From NCBI RefSeq assembly GCF_007752345.1, contig NZ_CP036299.1, positions 3,125,501 through 3,189,500 on the forward strand: a stretch of DNA of 64,000 nt, written 5' to 3'. The DNA is from Planctopirus ephydatiae. GTDB taxonomy: Bacteria; Planctomycetota; Planctomycetia; Planctomycetales; Planctomycetaceae. The notes under the pieces are model-generated. The model did no database searches. It was not told the DNA's origin and was given only the letters and a program-made list of their open reading frames with translations. The translations under genes and the position numbers were made by a program. Shown one piece after another: positions 27,912 through 38,178 of the stretch (positions are counted from its first letter, which is position 1; each line of letters begins with the position of its first letter).

Positions 27912-29201
27912 TTATCCGCGACAAACCAGACTCACCTCGCTGGCGATCACTTCAAAAGCCTTTTCAAGCACATGTGCAGGTTGGGCAAAGTTGAGGCGGA
28001 TACATTGCTCGGCATGCTTCCAAGGTACTTCCAAGCCAAAGAAGAATTCTTCTCCGGGGACAATCAGCACCTTTCTCAGCTTCAGTCGTTCATAGAGCTT
28101 TTGTGAGCTGATCGGGAGCCCAGGTAACCAGAGCCATAGAAAAAACGCTCCTTCGCTGACGTGAATTCGTCCATCAACAGCATGTCGTTTCAAAGCATCG
28201 GTCAGACACTGAACGGCGAAACGACTTTTCTCTTCATAGAATGGACGTAGAACTTTGGGCCCGAGATCGACAATTTCGCCCGACTCGATCAGATCGGCCA
28301 CAAGTTGCTGGCCCACTGTACCATGCGAGAGTCCTGTTACGGCCGACATGGCTGTGATGGCCTTAATGATCTGCGGAGCAGCCACCACAAAAGCCGTGCG
28401 TGTACCTGGCAAACCCAGCTTCGAGAGACTGAACGTCGTGATCATCGACTCATTCCAAACGGGAGTCGTCGGCTGAAAAACCACCCCAGGAAATGGGGCC
28501 CCGTAAGCATTATCGATAATCACCGGCACCCGATGCCTGGTGGCGAGTTCTACGATTTCACGGGTCTCGTCATCGGATAAAAAATTCCCGGAAGGATTCG
28601 TGGGCCTCGAAATCGCCACAGCCCCAATGGAATGTCGCGATAAAGCCGACTCGACGGCCTTCAGATCAACATGGTACTTGAAGAGATGTGGCTGAGACTC
28701 ATCAGGCGTCGATATCCTGGGCCGACAACCCACAAAGAGTCCCGAGTCTAATCCCAAGGGTGAATAGCCAATGTATTCCGGAGTGACAGGCAATAAAATC
28801 CGCCGGTACGAGCCATCAGGCATCTGGCCCGCCAGCAGGTTGAAGAGATAAAAGAAAGCCGTCTGGCCACCACTTGTCACCGCAATGTTTTCTGTGGAGA
28901 CATTCCAGCCATAATGAGTGCGAAGCAGTTGGGCCAATGATTCAATGACCTGCAGATTCCCCTGAGGGGGATCATACTGGCCCAGCGTTCGATCCATGGT
29001 TCCGGTCTTGAGGAGAACCTCGATCCGCTCTCTCCAGATTTGCGTCATCTGCGGGATCAGGGCCGGATTCCCTCCTCCCAGCATCAACATGTGCGGGTCA
29101 GAAGCTAAAGCCCGGCCGAGGTCATCCATCAAAGTCAAGATTCCTGATGGCCCCGCCAGCTTTCCACCCATCCTGGAGAATTCAAACTGCATTTCGGTCA
29201 C
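27912..29201 (-). CDS. avtA: Valine-pyruvate aminotransferase (AvtA)
   Basis: PLP-dependent fold type I aminotransferase of 429 residues that exchanges amino groups between valine and pyruvate (alanine). Typical AvtA segments are seen: the opening LAGPSGILTLMDDLG, LGGGNPALIP, LGQYDPPQGN, ISRPTNPSGN, and the PLP lysine in FSLSKLGLPGTR. The start is GTG at 29201 with an in-frame ATG at 29192 as alternative. It is transcribed alone, divergent from the sigma-54 activator. Confidence 0.93.
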   Translation of the reverse strand: MTEMQFEFSRMGGKLAGPSGILTLMDDLGRALASDPHMLMLGGGNPALIPQMTQIWRERIEVLLKTGTMDRTLGQYDPPQGNLQVIESLAQLLRTHYGWNVSTENIAVTSGGQTAFFYLFNLLAGQMPDGSYRRILLPVTPEYIGYSPLGLDSGLFVGCRPRISTPDESQPHLFKYHVDLKAVESALSRHSIGAVAISRPTNPSGNFLSDDETREIVELATRHRVPVIIDNAYGAPFPGVVFQPTTPVWNESMITTFSLSKLGLPGTRTAFVVAAPQIIKAITAMSAVTGLSHGTVGQQLVADLIESGEIVDLGPKVLRPFYEEKSRFAVQCLTDALKRHAVDGRIHVSEGAFFLWLWLPGLPISSQKLYERLKLRKVLIVPGEEFFFGLEVPWKHAEQCIRLNFAQPAHVLEKAFEVIASEVSLVCRG

Positions 29202-29712
29202 TCACTCTGGAACTTTAAGCCACTGACACGAACAGCTCTGACGAGCTTGTGATGGATCAGATCCATGATTGCTCAAGATTCATCGAGCAATATGCATTGA
29301 AAAAATGTTCTGGATGAGCTTACCGCTTCATCCCCAGTCCGCTTTCATAGTGTGCAATGTATCAACCCTTCTGACATCATGTCACGTTCAACGCTGATAA
29401 ACCGTTTCCATCAGAGCGACTCCAGTTGCTGACAACATCGAAGGCGTTTTCCAGTCTTACAAGCCAGAGTCAGCGATTCTCAGCGATTCCCGAGGATAGC
29501 CACAGGATCCCGGACGTGAGTCGCAACCAGCAACAGCCCACATTTAAGGCATTGCCGCCCGTTCCATTTGCAGACAATGTATTCGCAGCCAAGAATATTT
29601 GAATATTTTTGCATCCCTGCCCAGATTGATTAGCAATCGAGCCTTAAAACGCCTATATTACAGGCAATGAATTCCTGATAAGCGAGCGTTTTCTTCCTCA
29701 TGCGATGATCTC
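29202..29712. other. Divergent upstream region of avtA and the sigma-54 activator
   Basis: About 510 bases with no gene that can be supported. It must hold promoters for the two flanking divergent genes. I looked for a -24/-12 (TGGC/GC) element and found none convincing on either strand. Confidence 0.3.
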
Positions 29713-30780
29713 ATGAGTTCCAACTTAATGTCGAATGGCACAAAAGGCGGTTTTTCCGTCATGGACACCATGATTGGCACCAGCCAATCGATGCTGGATG
29801 TTCATCGGCTTGTCCGTCAAGTGGCATCCACATCCGCGACTGTCCTGCTCCTTGGTGAAACCGGGACAGGAAAAGAGCTTGTTGCTAAAGCCGTTCACGA
29901 AATGAGCCCGCGGGCCTCAGGTCCATTTATCCGGGTCAATTGTGGTGCATTGAGCGAAAGCCTGCTTGAGAGCGAACTCTTTGGTCACGTGAAGGGTGCC
30001 TTCACGAGTGCCTTCGAGAATCGCACCGGGCGTTTTGAAGCCGCCCATGGGGGCACAATTTTTCTGGATGAAATCAACTCGATGAGTTACACGCTGCAGG
30101 TCAAACTGCTGCGTGTACTGCAGGAACAGGAATTCGAACGCGTTGGCGATACAAAAACCATTCGGGTGGATTGCCGGATCGTCGCCGCCACAAACCGTGA
30201 CCTGCTCGATGAAATCGATGCCGGCCGCTTCCGCGAAGACCTCTATTATCGTCTGAATGTCGTCCCGATCTATCTGCCCCCATTGCGCGATCGACCAGAC
30301 GATCTGGCAGACCTCATTGCTCACTTTGCGAAGCGATATGCGATTGCCAATAGTCGCCCCGTGCCTAAAGTTTCTGAAGACGTGATCGCCGTCCTGAGAT
30401 CCTACGCGTGGCCGGGAAATGTGCGAGAACTCCAGAACTATGTCGAGCGTGCGATTGTCTTGTCGTCAGGCGAGACGTTAACGCTCGATCTTTTCCCTCC
30501 GCATGTTCGCGGCATGGCCCCCATCCGCCTGAATCGATCCCGCTCCAACAATCTCGAAACTCTTTGTAGCGAACTGGTCACGCTGGGCCTGCTCGATGCG
30601 GGTGAAGATTGCACCAACGCCTATGACCGCGTAGTGACTCTCGTCGAGAAAGAACTGATTCTGCAGGTTCTGCGAACTTGCCAGGGAGTCCAAACCAAAG
30701 CTGCGACCAAGCTGGGGATCAACCGGAACACACTGCATAAAAAAATCACCGATTATCACCTCGAATCCGAGGCTCGATAA
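29713..30780 (+). CDS. Sigma-54-dependent activator, AAA+ domain plus Fis helix-turn-helix, no sensor domain
   Basis: Bacterial enhancer-binding protein. The AAA+ domain starts almost at the N-terminus, with Walker A GETGTGKE, Walker B GTIFLDEI and the [12 protein letters not shown] segment. The sigma-54 contact loop reads GAFTSA, where most family members have GAFTGA. The C-terminus (about 320-355) carries a Fis-type helix-turn-helix ([17 protein letters not shown]). There is no receiver, GAF or PAS domain. A start at 29761 (MDTMIGTS) is a good alternative, with AAGGCGG ten bases upstream. Targets are not evident; without a sensor it may be controlled by expression level or by a partner protein. 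Confidence 0.92.
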   Translation: MSSNLMSNGTKGGFSVMDTMIGTSQSMLDVHRLVRQVASTSATVLLLGETGTGKELVAKAVHEMSPRASGPFIRVNCGALSESLLESELFGHVKGAFTSAFENRTGRFEAAHGGTIFLDEINSMSYTLQVKLLRVLQEQEFERVGDTKTIRVDCRIVAATNRDLLDEIDAGRFREDLYYRLNVVPIYLPPLRDRPDDLADLIAHFAKRYAIANSRPVPKVSEDVIAVLRSYAWPGNVRELQNYVERAIVLSSGETLTLDLFPPHVRGMAPIRLNRSRSNNLETLCSELVTLGLLDAGEDCTNAYDRVVTLVEKELILQVLRTCQGVQTKAATKLGINRNTLHKKITDYHLESEAR

Positions 30781-30834
30781 CCGGTGAATTGAGTGCTGTT
30801 TCTACCTCGATCTGGATAGAAAACGCCGAGGACT

Positions 30835-31782
30835 CTACTTCAAATTGACCAGATTTCTTGGCTTTTCTCCACGAAATACCTGAACGATCTGTTCCATAAC
30901 TTCCCGTCGCATTTGTTCCAGCGACTGTTCAGAAATAAAAGCCGCATGGGGGGTGACAATCACTCGTTCATCCTGAAAAAGTGGTCTGCTTAAGTCGCAA
31001 GGTTCCGGATCGAAGACATCCAGCGCTGCACCGGCAATACAATCCGACTTGATGGCCTCTTCCAGTGCCGCTTCATCAATCAGTCCTCCACGCGAAGTAT
31101 TGATCAGATACGCCGTCGGCTTCATCTGGCGAAACTGCTCCCTCCCAAACATCTTGCGAGTTGCAGGGGTGAGTGGAGCATGCACTGAGATAAAGTCGCT
31201 CTGCGACAAAAGCTCTCCCAGGCTCACCATCTGGCAGCCCGTTCCGTAATCATTGCCACTGGATGTATGGGCCAGAATCTCCAAGCCGAGGGCTCTGGCT
31301 TTGGGTACCAGTGCGCGAGCCGTATTTCCCAATCCCACAAGCCCCAGCTTTTGGCCTTTGATGCGGGTTAAAGGCAACCCCGCCCCCAGGTTGTATTCGC
31401 CCTGCTTGGTTCGATGATGAAAAAATGCAATCTTTCTCGACAAGGCCAACAGCAATCCGAGGGCATGATCAGAAACTTCGTGAGTGCAGTAATCGGGTGA
31501 ATTGGTGACGGGAATCCCACGGGCCGTACATTCGGGAATCGCAATGTTATCCAGTCCGATTCCCAGACGTGCCACAGTTTTCAACCTGGGTGCAGCCGCT
31601 ATCACTGCTGGCGTCACCTTGGCCCAGTTGGTGGCAATCGCGTCGGCCTCTGCTGCCAGTTCGCAGAGTGTTTTTTCATCACCTGCCGGAGCTTCAATTA
31701 ATCTGGCACCGGCTGCTGCCAGCACTTCTGTTTCAATATCCAGGCTGGGCCAGGCACGATCTGTCAGCAGAACTTGATACAT
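30835..31782 (-). CDS. D-isomer-specific 2-hydroxyacid dehydrogenase (phosphoglycerate-dehydrogenase-like)
   Basis: NAD-dependent dehydrogenase of 315 residues. The cofactor motif LGLVGLGNTAR, the catalytic Arg in INTSRGGLIDE, Glu in DVFDPEP and His in VTPHAAF are present. The short length without an ACT domain argues against biosynthetic SerA as such and for a general 2-hydroxyacid dehydrogenase. GGGAG upstream supports the ATG at 31782. Substrate not decided. Confidence 0.88.
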   Translation of the reverse strand: MYQVLLTDRAWPSLDIETEVLAAAGARLIEAPAGDEKTLCELAAEADAIATNWAKVTPAVIAAAPRLKTVARLGIGLDNIAIPECTARGIPVTNSPDYCTHEVSDHALGLLLALSRKIAFFHHRTKQGEYNLGAGLPLTRIKGQKLGLVGLGNTARALVPKARALGLEILAHTSSGNDYGTGCQMVSLGELLSQSDFISVHAPLTPATRKMFGREQFRQMKPTAYLINTSRGGLIDEAALEEAIKSDCIAGAALDVFDPEPCDLSRPLFQDERVIVTPHAAFISEQSLEQMRREVMEQIVQVFRGEKPRNLVNLK

Positions 31783-32324
31783 CTTGAAAAATGACTCCCT
31801 GTTGAACCTTCAGACCACTTCTTCCAGATGAAACAGACATCTGTGAGATAGTTCTTGAAGCATCAATTCTGTTTGATAGACGCCCGAATCCACTCGGTTT
31901 GAGAGTCTAAGCATACACACCCAGCCACAAATCTCCCAAACTGAGCCTAAGTTCTTTGAGAATCTGAAGATCGAAACTGTTTTCAACTCAGTAGTAAACA
32001 TCGTCTCTCTGAAGACAGGATTTTTCCGACATTCAGCTCACCCCACCGGAACCGGCACTCACGAACGACGCAATCAGCAACAGAATAACAACTTACAACG
32101 CAACAACACTTACGCGCTTGAGTAGAATTCAGGTTGTCCTCGGTCTCACTTTTGAGCTAATATCCGCTCGCCGCGCTAATACTTCCTCCAATGCCCTATT
32201 CCATTCCGCAATCCCCTCCCGCCATCACTTCAATTCGTCCTGTCAGTCACGTTCGGAAATTTCGTCGAAACTTCTTGCGCCTGATCTCACACCAATTTCA
32301 CGTTGTTCGTTTTGAGGCCCCAGT
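31783..32324. other. Intergenic region without recognised gene
   Basis: About 540 bases between the divergent dehydrogenase and DUF481 genes. No coding frame, RNA gene or repeat could be supported. A GAGG at 32314-32317, at the very end, serves the DUF481 gene. Confidence 0.3.
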
Positions 32325-33653
32325 TTGCCCAAGCCTGAACGCACAATTCCGGCTTTGATTCAGCCCTTGGAGATTGCTTCCAGGTGCCTGGGAATGTTCG
32401 TCCTTTGCGTCAGCTTTTTGTGCATTGGCTTAACGGGGTTCGCCGCCGAGAAAGTCCTCCTTCTTGACGGCAGCATTCTGATTGGCAACAGTCAATCCGT
32501 GGAAAATGGGAATGTTCTCTGGCGAACACAAACGGGAGATGATGTTCGCATTCCCATCAGCCAGATTGTACGAATTGATGCAGCAGAACCAACCGGCTCA
32601 ACGAGTCTGCCTGCCAGATCTCAACCCCCGAATTCATCTCGGCAGAACACAAGTACCTCTCCCGATATCCTGAGGCCAAACTCCGAGAAACCCATCTTCT
32701 CGTCGAGTGCCCCACCCCTGAGCATTTCACCAGAGAACTCTTTGTTGAAAAGCATGAATCCGGTTTCAACCACACCGCCCCCAGTGCAGAGAGATCCTCT
32801 GTTAGAAATCCAAAATTCCCTCGAAGACGTCATCGATCTGACTCCTCCCGAGGAAGCCTTTGGTCACGACGCTATCGAAGAGACATGGACGGCCTCAGTT
32901 CCTCTCCTGGGTTCCTCAGTCAATGCCATCAGTTCGGTACTTTCCACGGCGCAACACACCGCCACAGCGGCCACCAACCAGGCTTCTTTGTGGACCAATC
33001 GCATTCAACTGGGTGGAAACTTTACGAACGGAAATTCGAACATCGACATCGTTGATGTCCTTGCTCAATTCGAACGTTCAACCAAAGTCAGCCTTAGACA
33101 AATGGATGTAGGTGGGCAATGGGCACAGACGACCGGGAATGTGACTGCTAACCGCTGGTGGCTGAACGGTAACTTTGACTGGCCATTCTCCAGCGAAGAA
33201 GACCGCTGGATCACGTTTTTGAGTACCAAAAATGAATACAACCAGCTCGCAAATCTGAACATTCGCAGCACAAATACGACAGGATTAGGCTACCGCTTTT
33301 ATTACGAACCCAAAAAACGATTGATCACTCGTATTGGCCCCGCTGTGACTGTCGAAGCGTTTGACTCTCCTGACAATACGCGCACCACGTTTGACTTGTT
33401 TTCAGAGGTTGAACTGCGCTGGCCAATTGCCAAACGGACATCTCTTGAATCGCGGATCCGCTATCAACCGGGGCTTCTCGACGGAGCGATCTACCGTGTC
33501 TTCTCCACCTCTTCCATCATGTGGGATCTCGACGAAGAGAATCGCTGGAAGCTCGCCCTGAATCTTCGCACAGAGTACGTTTCAGTGCCCAGTCCCGGTC
33601 GAAAGTCCACCGACTGGTTCACTATCGTTTCGCTGGTCTATCAGAGAAAATAG
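32325..33653 (+). CDS. Outer-membrane protein with DUF481 (YdiY-like) domain
   Basis: Exported protein of 442 residues. A hydrophobic signal ends around GFAAEK. A short N-terminal beta region (LLLDGSILIGNSQSVENGNVLWRT) resembles the domain seen before DUF481 in planctomycete proteins, then a Ser/Pro-rich linker. From about residue 220 the DUF481 barrel begins (IQLGGNFTNGNSN), with alternating strands to a C-terminal VSLVYQRK, typical of outer-membrane barrels. The TTG at 32325 has GAGG eight bases before it and is preferred; ATG at 32394 is the alternative. Function is unknown; the Escherichia coli relative is salt-induced. Confidence 0.8.
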   Translation: MPKPERTIPALIQPLEIASRCLGMFVLCVSFLCIGLTGFAAEKVLLLDGSILIGNSQSVENGNVLWRTQTGDDVRIPISQIVRIDAAEPTGSTSLPARSQPPNSSRQNTSTSPDILRPNSEKPIFSSSAPPLSISPENSLLKSMNPVSTTPPPVQRDPLLEIQNSLEDVIDLTPPEEAFGHDAIEETWTASVPLLGSSVNAISSVLSTAQHTATAATNQASLWTNRIQLGGNFTNGNSNIDIVDVLAQFERSTKVSLRQMDVGGQWAQTTGNVTANRWWLNGNFDWPFSSEEDRWITFLSTKNEYNQLANLNIRSTNTTGLGYRFYYEPKKRLITRIGPAVTVEAFDSPDNTRTTFDLFSEVELRWPIAKRTSLESRIRYQPGLLDGAIYRVFSTSSIMWDLDEENRWKLALNLRTEYVSVPSPGRKSTDWFTIVSLVYQRK

Positions 33654-33831
33654 TCGATTGGCTTTCAAAGAATCTCGACACGGAACTCTGGGGACTGGTT
33701 GCACAATGCACAACGGGCTAACATTTCGCACATCAACTGGTCAAACTATGGAGGAATCCAGTCACATTTTGCCTGCTGGATTGTCATTCGAATTGACCGC
33801 ACCTGAGACAGACTACTGAAGGATTGGCTCC

Positions 33832-34695
33832 ATGACTTCCCACAAACCGTATTGGCCTATTGGTGTATTTACATCTGTCGATGCCGGGTTAGGTGTCCAT
33901 CTGGAAGTGGCACAGGATCTCAAGGTTCCCACGGTTCAGGTGCATGCCCCTCATCCGCATACGCGAACTCGTGAACATGCTCAGGCTTTTCGAGCGAAGT
34001 GCGATGCCGCAGGTATCCAGGTAACAGTCATCTTCGGCGGCTTTGATGGAGAAAGTTACGCCGATATCCCCACCACGGCACGAACTGTCGGGCTCGTGCC
34101 TCTTGAAACGCGCGCCAGTCGCGTCGCAGAAATGAAAGAGATTTCAGACTTCGCCAGTTGGGTCGGTTGCCCGGCGATTGGATTGCATATTGGTTTCGTC
34201 CCTGAAAGTTCCAGCCCCGATTACAGCGAACTGGTTCGCGTCACCCAGGATCTGCTCACTCATGCAGCAAACCATGGCCAGGCCGTCCATCTGGAAACAG
34301 GGCAGGAATCGGCAGATCACCTGCTGGAATTCATCGAAGATGTCAACCGCCCTAATCTGGGAATCAATTTCGACCCGGCCAATATGATCCTTTACGGGAC
34401 AGGCAACCCGATTGAAGCGCTTCGTAAAGTGGCCCGCTATGTCCGCAGCATTCATTGCAAAGATGCTCTCTGGGCCCCAGTCAACGAACGTGGAAAGTCA
34501 TGGGGCCAGGAAGTCGCACTGGGCACTGGCGATGTCGGCATGGAAGCTTACCTCACGACACTCTGGGAGATGGGCTATCGCGGCCCACTCACCATCGAAC
34601 GCGAAATTCCACACGATCCGGTTCAACAGAAGAAAGATCTCGCCAGTGCTCTGGAACTCCTGACAGGGCTGCGAAAGAAAATCGCCAACTGCTGA
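33832..34695 (+). CDS. Sugar phosphate isomerase/epimerase (xylose-isomerase-like TIM barrel)
   Basis: Protein of 287 residues of the AP-endonuclease-2/xylose-isomerase-like barrel family. Metal-site-like residues lie in VHLETGQES, LGINFDPANM, SIHCKDA and LTIEREI, at the barrel strand ends. It probably isomerises or epimerises a sugar or cyclitol; the substrate is unknown. AAGGA precedes the ATG. A strong hairpin follows the gene. Confidence 0.85.
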   Translation: MTSHKPYWPIGVFTSVDAGLGVHLEVAQDLKVPTVQVHAPHPHTRTREHAQAFRAKCDAAGIQVTVIFGGFDGESYADIPTTARTVGLVPLETRASRVAEMKEISDFASWVGCPAIGLHIGFVPESSSPDYSELVRVTQDLLTHAANHGQAVHLETGQESADHLLEFIEDVNRPNLGINFDPANMILYGTGNPIEALRKVARYVRSIHCKDALWAPVNERGKSWGQEVALGTGDVGMEAYLTTLWEMGYRGPLTIEREIPHDPVQQKKDLASALELLTGLRKKIANC

Positions 34696-34735
34696 AGCCT
34701 GGCCCCGGCGGTTTCTGCCGCACGCACACACTCAA

Positions 34736-34779
34736 AGCCCAGCCCGCAGTCATCACCGGCGAAGTTTGCGGGCTGGGCT
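34736..34779 (+). terminator. 13-bp hairpin after the sugar isomerase gene
   Basis: Perfect 13-base-pair stem, AGCCCAGCCCGCA with TGCGGGCTGGGCT, around an 18-base loop, 41 bases after the stop codon. There is no proper T run, so it may stop or pause transcription, or protect the 3' end. It separates the gene from scpA. Confidence 0.6.
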
Positions 34780-34884
34780 GGATTTAATGGCATTATTCGT
34801 CGATAAACAGGTTGTTGGCTTCGATGGGCTTCTGAACTTTTTCACCTTCAGAATGCGAAATTCTTCACGAACGCGGATCAGGAA

Positions 34885-35658
34885 ATGCCCGACTATCGCG
34901 TTCAACTCGACACCTTCAGCGGTCCTCTGGACTTGCTGCTCTATCTGGTGCGCCGCAACGAAATCGATCTGCTCGATTTGCCTATCTCGCAGATTACGAA
35001 TCAGTTTCTCACATTTCTGCAGGTCCTCGAGCTGATCGATCTGGATACTGTGGGAGAATTTGTCGTCATGGCAAGTTCTCTGATCGAGATCAAAAGCCGC
35101 CTCGTTCTCCCTCGGGCTGAGGATCAGGCCCATGAAGCTCAATCAGCCATGGGGGAAGATCCCCGGGCAGAACTCGTGGAGCAGTTACTCGAATACAAGC
35201 GATATCGAGATGCAGGACAAGCCCTGCAGAAACAGGCCGACGACTGGCACAATCATTTCCCGAGAATGACCAGTGAAAAGCCCAAATCGAGCCGGGATAT
35301 CGCCAACGACTCTTTCAAAGAAGTCGAACTCTGGGATCTGGTGAGTGCCCTGACTCGAGTCATGCAGAAGAAGATCGTCGTCGAAACAGCTGCTATTCGT
35401 TACGACGACACTCCCATTTCTGTCTATGTCGAACGAATTGGAGCACATGTCCGCAAGACCGGTCGGGCATCGTTCAGCGAATTCTTCGAAGGTGCCAACG
35501 AGCGCAGCAAAATCGTGGGCATCTTTCTGGCTGTCCTTGAACTTCTCAGGCATCACCAGTTTCATGCCGAGCAACCGGAACCTCATGGCGAGATTTATCT
35601 CATGCCGCCTGACAATCCGGAGCATGTCTCGTCAGTCGATCCTGCTGAAGCTCCCTGA
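34885..35658 (+). CDS. scpA: Segregation and condensation protein A
   Basis: Kleisin subunit of the SMC-ScpAB chromosome condensation complex. The N-terminal signature (FSGPLDLLLYLVRRNEIDLLDLPI, followed by a VGEFVVMASSLIEIKSR segment) is diagnostic. The C-terminal winged helix lies about residues 175-240 (FSEFFEGANERSKIVGIFLAVLEL). GGAA precedes the ATG directly. scpB is not next to it here. Length of 257 residues is normal. Confidence 0.95.
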   Translation: MPDYRVQLDTFSGPLDLLLYLVRRNEIDLLDLPISQITNQFLTFLQVLELIDLDTVGEFVVMASSLIEIKSRLVLPRAEDQAHEAQSAMGEDPRAELVEQLLEYKRYRDAGQALQKQADDWHNHFPRMTSEKPKSSRDIANDSFKEVELWDLVSALTRVMQKKIVVETAAIRYDDTPISVYVERIGAHVRKTGRASFSEFFEGANERSKIVGIFLAVLELLRHHQFHAEQPEPHGEIYLMPPDNPEHVSSVDPAEAP

Positions 35659-35768
35659 GAGACGGGCAATGACGAATTTCTGATAATGAATTTGGCTTTT
35701 GCTAAAACTTTTGCCAAGATCGGCCATCCCTCTCCGTAGTACCTCGGGATCAGAAACCGGAGGCCAAT

Positions 35769-36218
35769 ATGTCAATTGCCGATGAACTCTTCAAACTGCA
35801 GCAGCTTCGCGATAACGGTACGATCTCGAATGAAGAATTCGAGCTTCAAAAAGCCCGGCTGATTGAACCCAAGCCAGCACTCAATCTGGATGTGAAGCAA
35901 TGGTCAGTGCTACTCCACCTTTCACAATTGTTGAATCTGGTGACTGGCTTTGGCGGAATTATTGCCCCCATTGTCATCTGGATGCTCTTCCGCGATCAGT
36001 CACCAGAAATTGACCAGCACGGCAAAAACATTGTGAACTGGTGGATTTCCAGCTTCATCTACGGAGTTGTCAGCGGCATTCTCTGTGTCGTTATCATTGG
36101 AATTCCGATGCTGATTGTGCTGGTGATCCTGACGATCCTCTTCCCCATCATCGGTGCAATAAAGGCCGGTAATGGAGAGGTCTGGAAATATCCAATGACC
36201 ATCGCCTTTATCAAGTAG
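35769..36218 (+). CDS. Small membrane protein, SHOCT-like motif plus DUF4870
   Basis: Protein of 149 residues. The N-terminus (LFKLQQLRDNGTISNEEFELQKARLI) is a SHOCT-like short helical motif. The rest matches DUF4870: three hydrophobic segments around WSVLLHLSQLLN, IVNWWISSFIYGVVSGI and a final long hydrophobic helix. A GGAGG site lies 5 bases before the ATG. The stop overlaps by 8 bases the end of the convergent next gene. Function unknown. Confidence 0.85.
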   Translation: MSIADELFKLQQLRDNGTISNEEFELQKARLIEPKPALNLDVKQWSVLLHLSQLLNLVTGFGGIIAPIVIWMLFRDQSPEIDQHGKNIVNWWISSFIYGVVSGILCVVIIGIPMLIVLVILTILFPIIGAIKAGNGEVWKYPMTIAFIK

Positions 36219-36591
36219 TCGTCTTTGCGGGTGATGTTTTGTACCAGGCGAACACAAAGAGCCCGGCAAACAAAAAATCAATCGCAGCAGCACCTACGAG
36301 TGGCCACGGCAAACGTCCCACGACTGTCAGAATCAGAGCGGGTATGACAAAACCCACTTTTTCGATAATCGCGGGGATGATCATCAATCGGTAGCGCTTG
36401 ATATCCCAGGACATGATCACGTAAGCCACTTGCCAGGCAATCGTGACTCCCAGAAAACCATAATAGAACTCAGTATGAGTAATTGCGGGTGGATACTCGG
36501 CGGAGAATGTCGATTCCGCTGCATACATCGGTAGCAGCACCACCAGGCCATAGATCCCTGCGATAAGAAAAATGATTCGGGCTGCGAACAT
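36211..36591 (-). CDS. Small integral membrane protein, unknown
   Basis: Protein of 126 residues with about four hydrophobic helices (FLIAGIYGLVVLLPMY, YGFLGVTIAWQVAYVIM, VGFVIPALILTVVG, AAIDFLFAGLFVFAW). GAGG precedes the ATG. I do not recognise the family. It is convergent with, and overlaps by 8 bases, the DUF4870 gene. Confidence 0.75.
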   Translation of the reverse strand: MFAARIIFLIAGIYGLVVLLPMYAAESTFSAEYPPAITHTEFYYGFLGVTIAWQVAYVIMSWDIKRYRLMIIPAIIEKVGFVIPALILTVVGRLPWPLVGAAAIDFLFAGLFVFAWYKTSPAKTTT

Positions 36592-36729
36592 CCAGACATC
36601 CTCGCAAAATGATCGTCAGCTCAAACTTTTGAGAACTGCCGCTTGATTGTATTGATCGCCAGAAAAGCGGCCTGTCATCAGAACGGCACAAGTCATTCTT
36701 TATCTGCAGCAGCATCAAGCTGGCTGGCA

Positions 36730-37917
36730 TCAAGCCGGGTCATTCACATGCCGGGCAGGGCGGCGCGGCCGCTGAGTTTCGAAATCTCGAATCTCGTACC
36801 GTGCCAGTTCCTTGTTGACTCGGATTTCAATGTTGGTCAACTGGTCACCTTCCTCACGCGTCACAAAAGTGATCGCCGAACCAATTTTTTCCGTCGATGA
36901 CAAGCGGCCTGTTCGACCAATCCGATGCACATAGTCATCGCAGTCCATGGGGACGTCGTAATTCACAATATGTGAAATACCACTGATATCAATGCCGCGT
37001 CCCATGACATCGGTTGCAATCAACAGCCTCAAACGACCATCACGGAAGCGGGAAAGCACACCTTCTCTCAGATTCTGCGACAAATCACCGTGGATGAAGC
37101 CAATTCTCGGCAAACGACCACTGAACTTGCGGTAAACCTCTTCCGCACCACGTTTGGTTCTTGTGAATACCAGCACTTGCTGTGGCTTTTCTTGTGAAAG
37201 CACACGAATCAAAGTGCGAAACTTGCGATCCTGATCCACGGGCACATAAAACTGAGTAATCGAATTCTGAGAATTCGCCCCGATGTGAGAAACATCGACT
37301 CGTTCGGGATCGTTCATATACTTCTGAGCCAGCCGCGCCACAGGTGCTGGCAACGTGGCAGAGAGCAACAGCGTCTGCCTTTCTGTCGGGCATTTTCTCA
37401 GAATTCGCTCGATATCGGGCCGAAAACCAATGTCGAGCATCCGATCAGCTTCGTCTAACACCACCATCTTCAACCGGGAAGTATCAAACTCACCGCGTTG
37501 CATCAGATCGATGACGCGCCCGGGAGTTCCGATAACGAGCTGAGCCCCTTTCTTCAGATCGGTAATCTGCGGGCGGATATTTCGGCCACCCACGCAACAA
37601 ACAGATCTCAAAGGATGCTTCAGTGAAAGGCGGCTTGCCTCTTCGGCAATCTGCTGACTCAATTCCCGAGTGGGAGTCAGTACGAGCGCCTGAGGATAAC
37701 CTTTCTCGGCGTCGACTCGTTCAAGAATCGGCAACACAAAAGCAGCTGTTTTCCCAGACCCGGTACGCGCCTGACCGATGACATCTTTACCTGATAATGC
37801 CAGCGGGACAAATGCAGCTTGAATCGGACTGGGGGCTTCAAACCCCATTTTCTTAACGGCTGCCAGAGTTGTCTCACTCAGGCCCAAATCTTCAAAACGA
37901 ACTGTCTGATTCTCCAT
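36730..37917 (-). CDS. DEAD-box RNA helicase, RhlE type
   Basis: ATP-dependent RNA helicase of 395 residues. Motifs in order: Q motif region (FEAPSPIQ), ARTGSGKTAAF, PTREL, GTPGR, DEADRML, LLSATLP, VFTRTKRGAEEV, ATDVMGRGIDI and HRIGRTGR. The compact core with a short basic tail resembles RhlE. It may act in ribosome assembly or RNA turnover; the exact substrate is not shown. Confidence 0.95.
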   Translation of the reverse strand: MENQTVRFEDLGLSETTLAAVKKMGFEAPSPIQAAFVPLALSGKDVIGQARTGSGKTAAFVLPILERVDAEKGYPQALVLTPTRELSQQIAEEASRLSLKHPLRSVCCVGGRNIRPQITDLKKGAQLVIGTPGRVIDLMQRGEFDTSRLKMVVLDEADRMLDIGFRPDIERILRKCPTERQTLLLSATLPAPVARLAQKYMNDPERVDVSHIGANSQNSITQFYVPVDQDRKFRTLIRVLSQEKPQQVLVFTRTKRGAEEVYRKFSGRLPRIGFIHGDLSQNLREGVLSRFRDGRLRLLIATDVMGRGIDISGISHIVNYDVPMDCDDYVHRIGRTGRLSSTEKIGSAITFVTREEGDQLTNIEIRVNKELARYEIRDFETQRPRRPARHVNDPA

Positions 37918-38178
37918 CCGGGGAGCAATACCTCATTCAAACATGATCGGGAGAACCGTCGCGTCTCCCTCGCGTCATCTACATCGAAACTCTGGCGGAA
38001 CACACCACAATCTGGTAGTGCGAACATCGCTCATCAAGTTTTCCGACAGATCCAGAGAGACTTGCAGTCGCAAAACATTCTCTCATGTGACTTGACAGAC
38101 TACCGCCCCGCACTCTCGAACACAATCTGGAATTTTTGCTTCTTTGAGGAAGGTGGAAGCGAAAACATTACGGATCAG

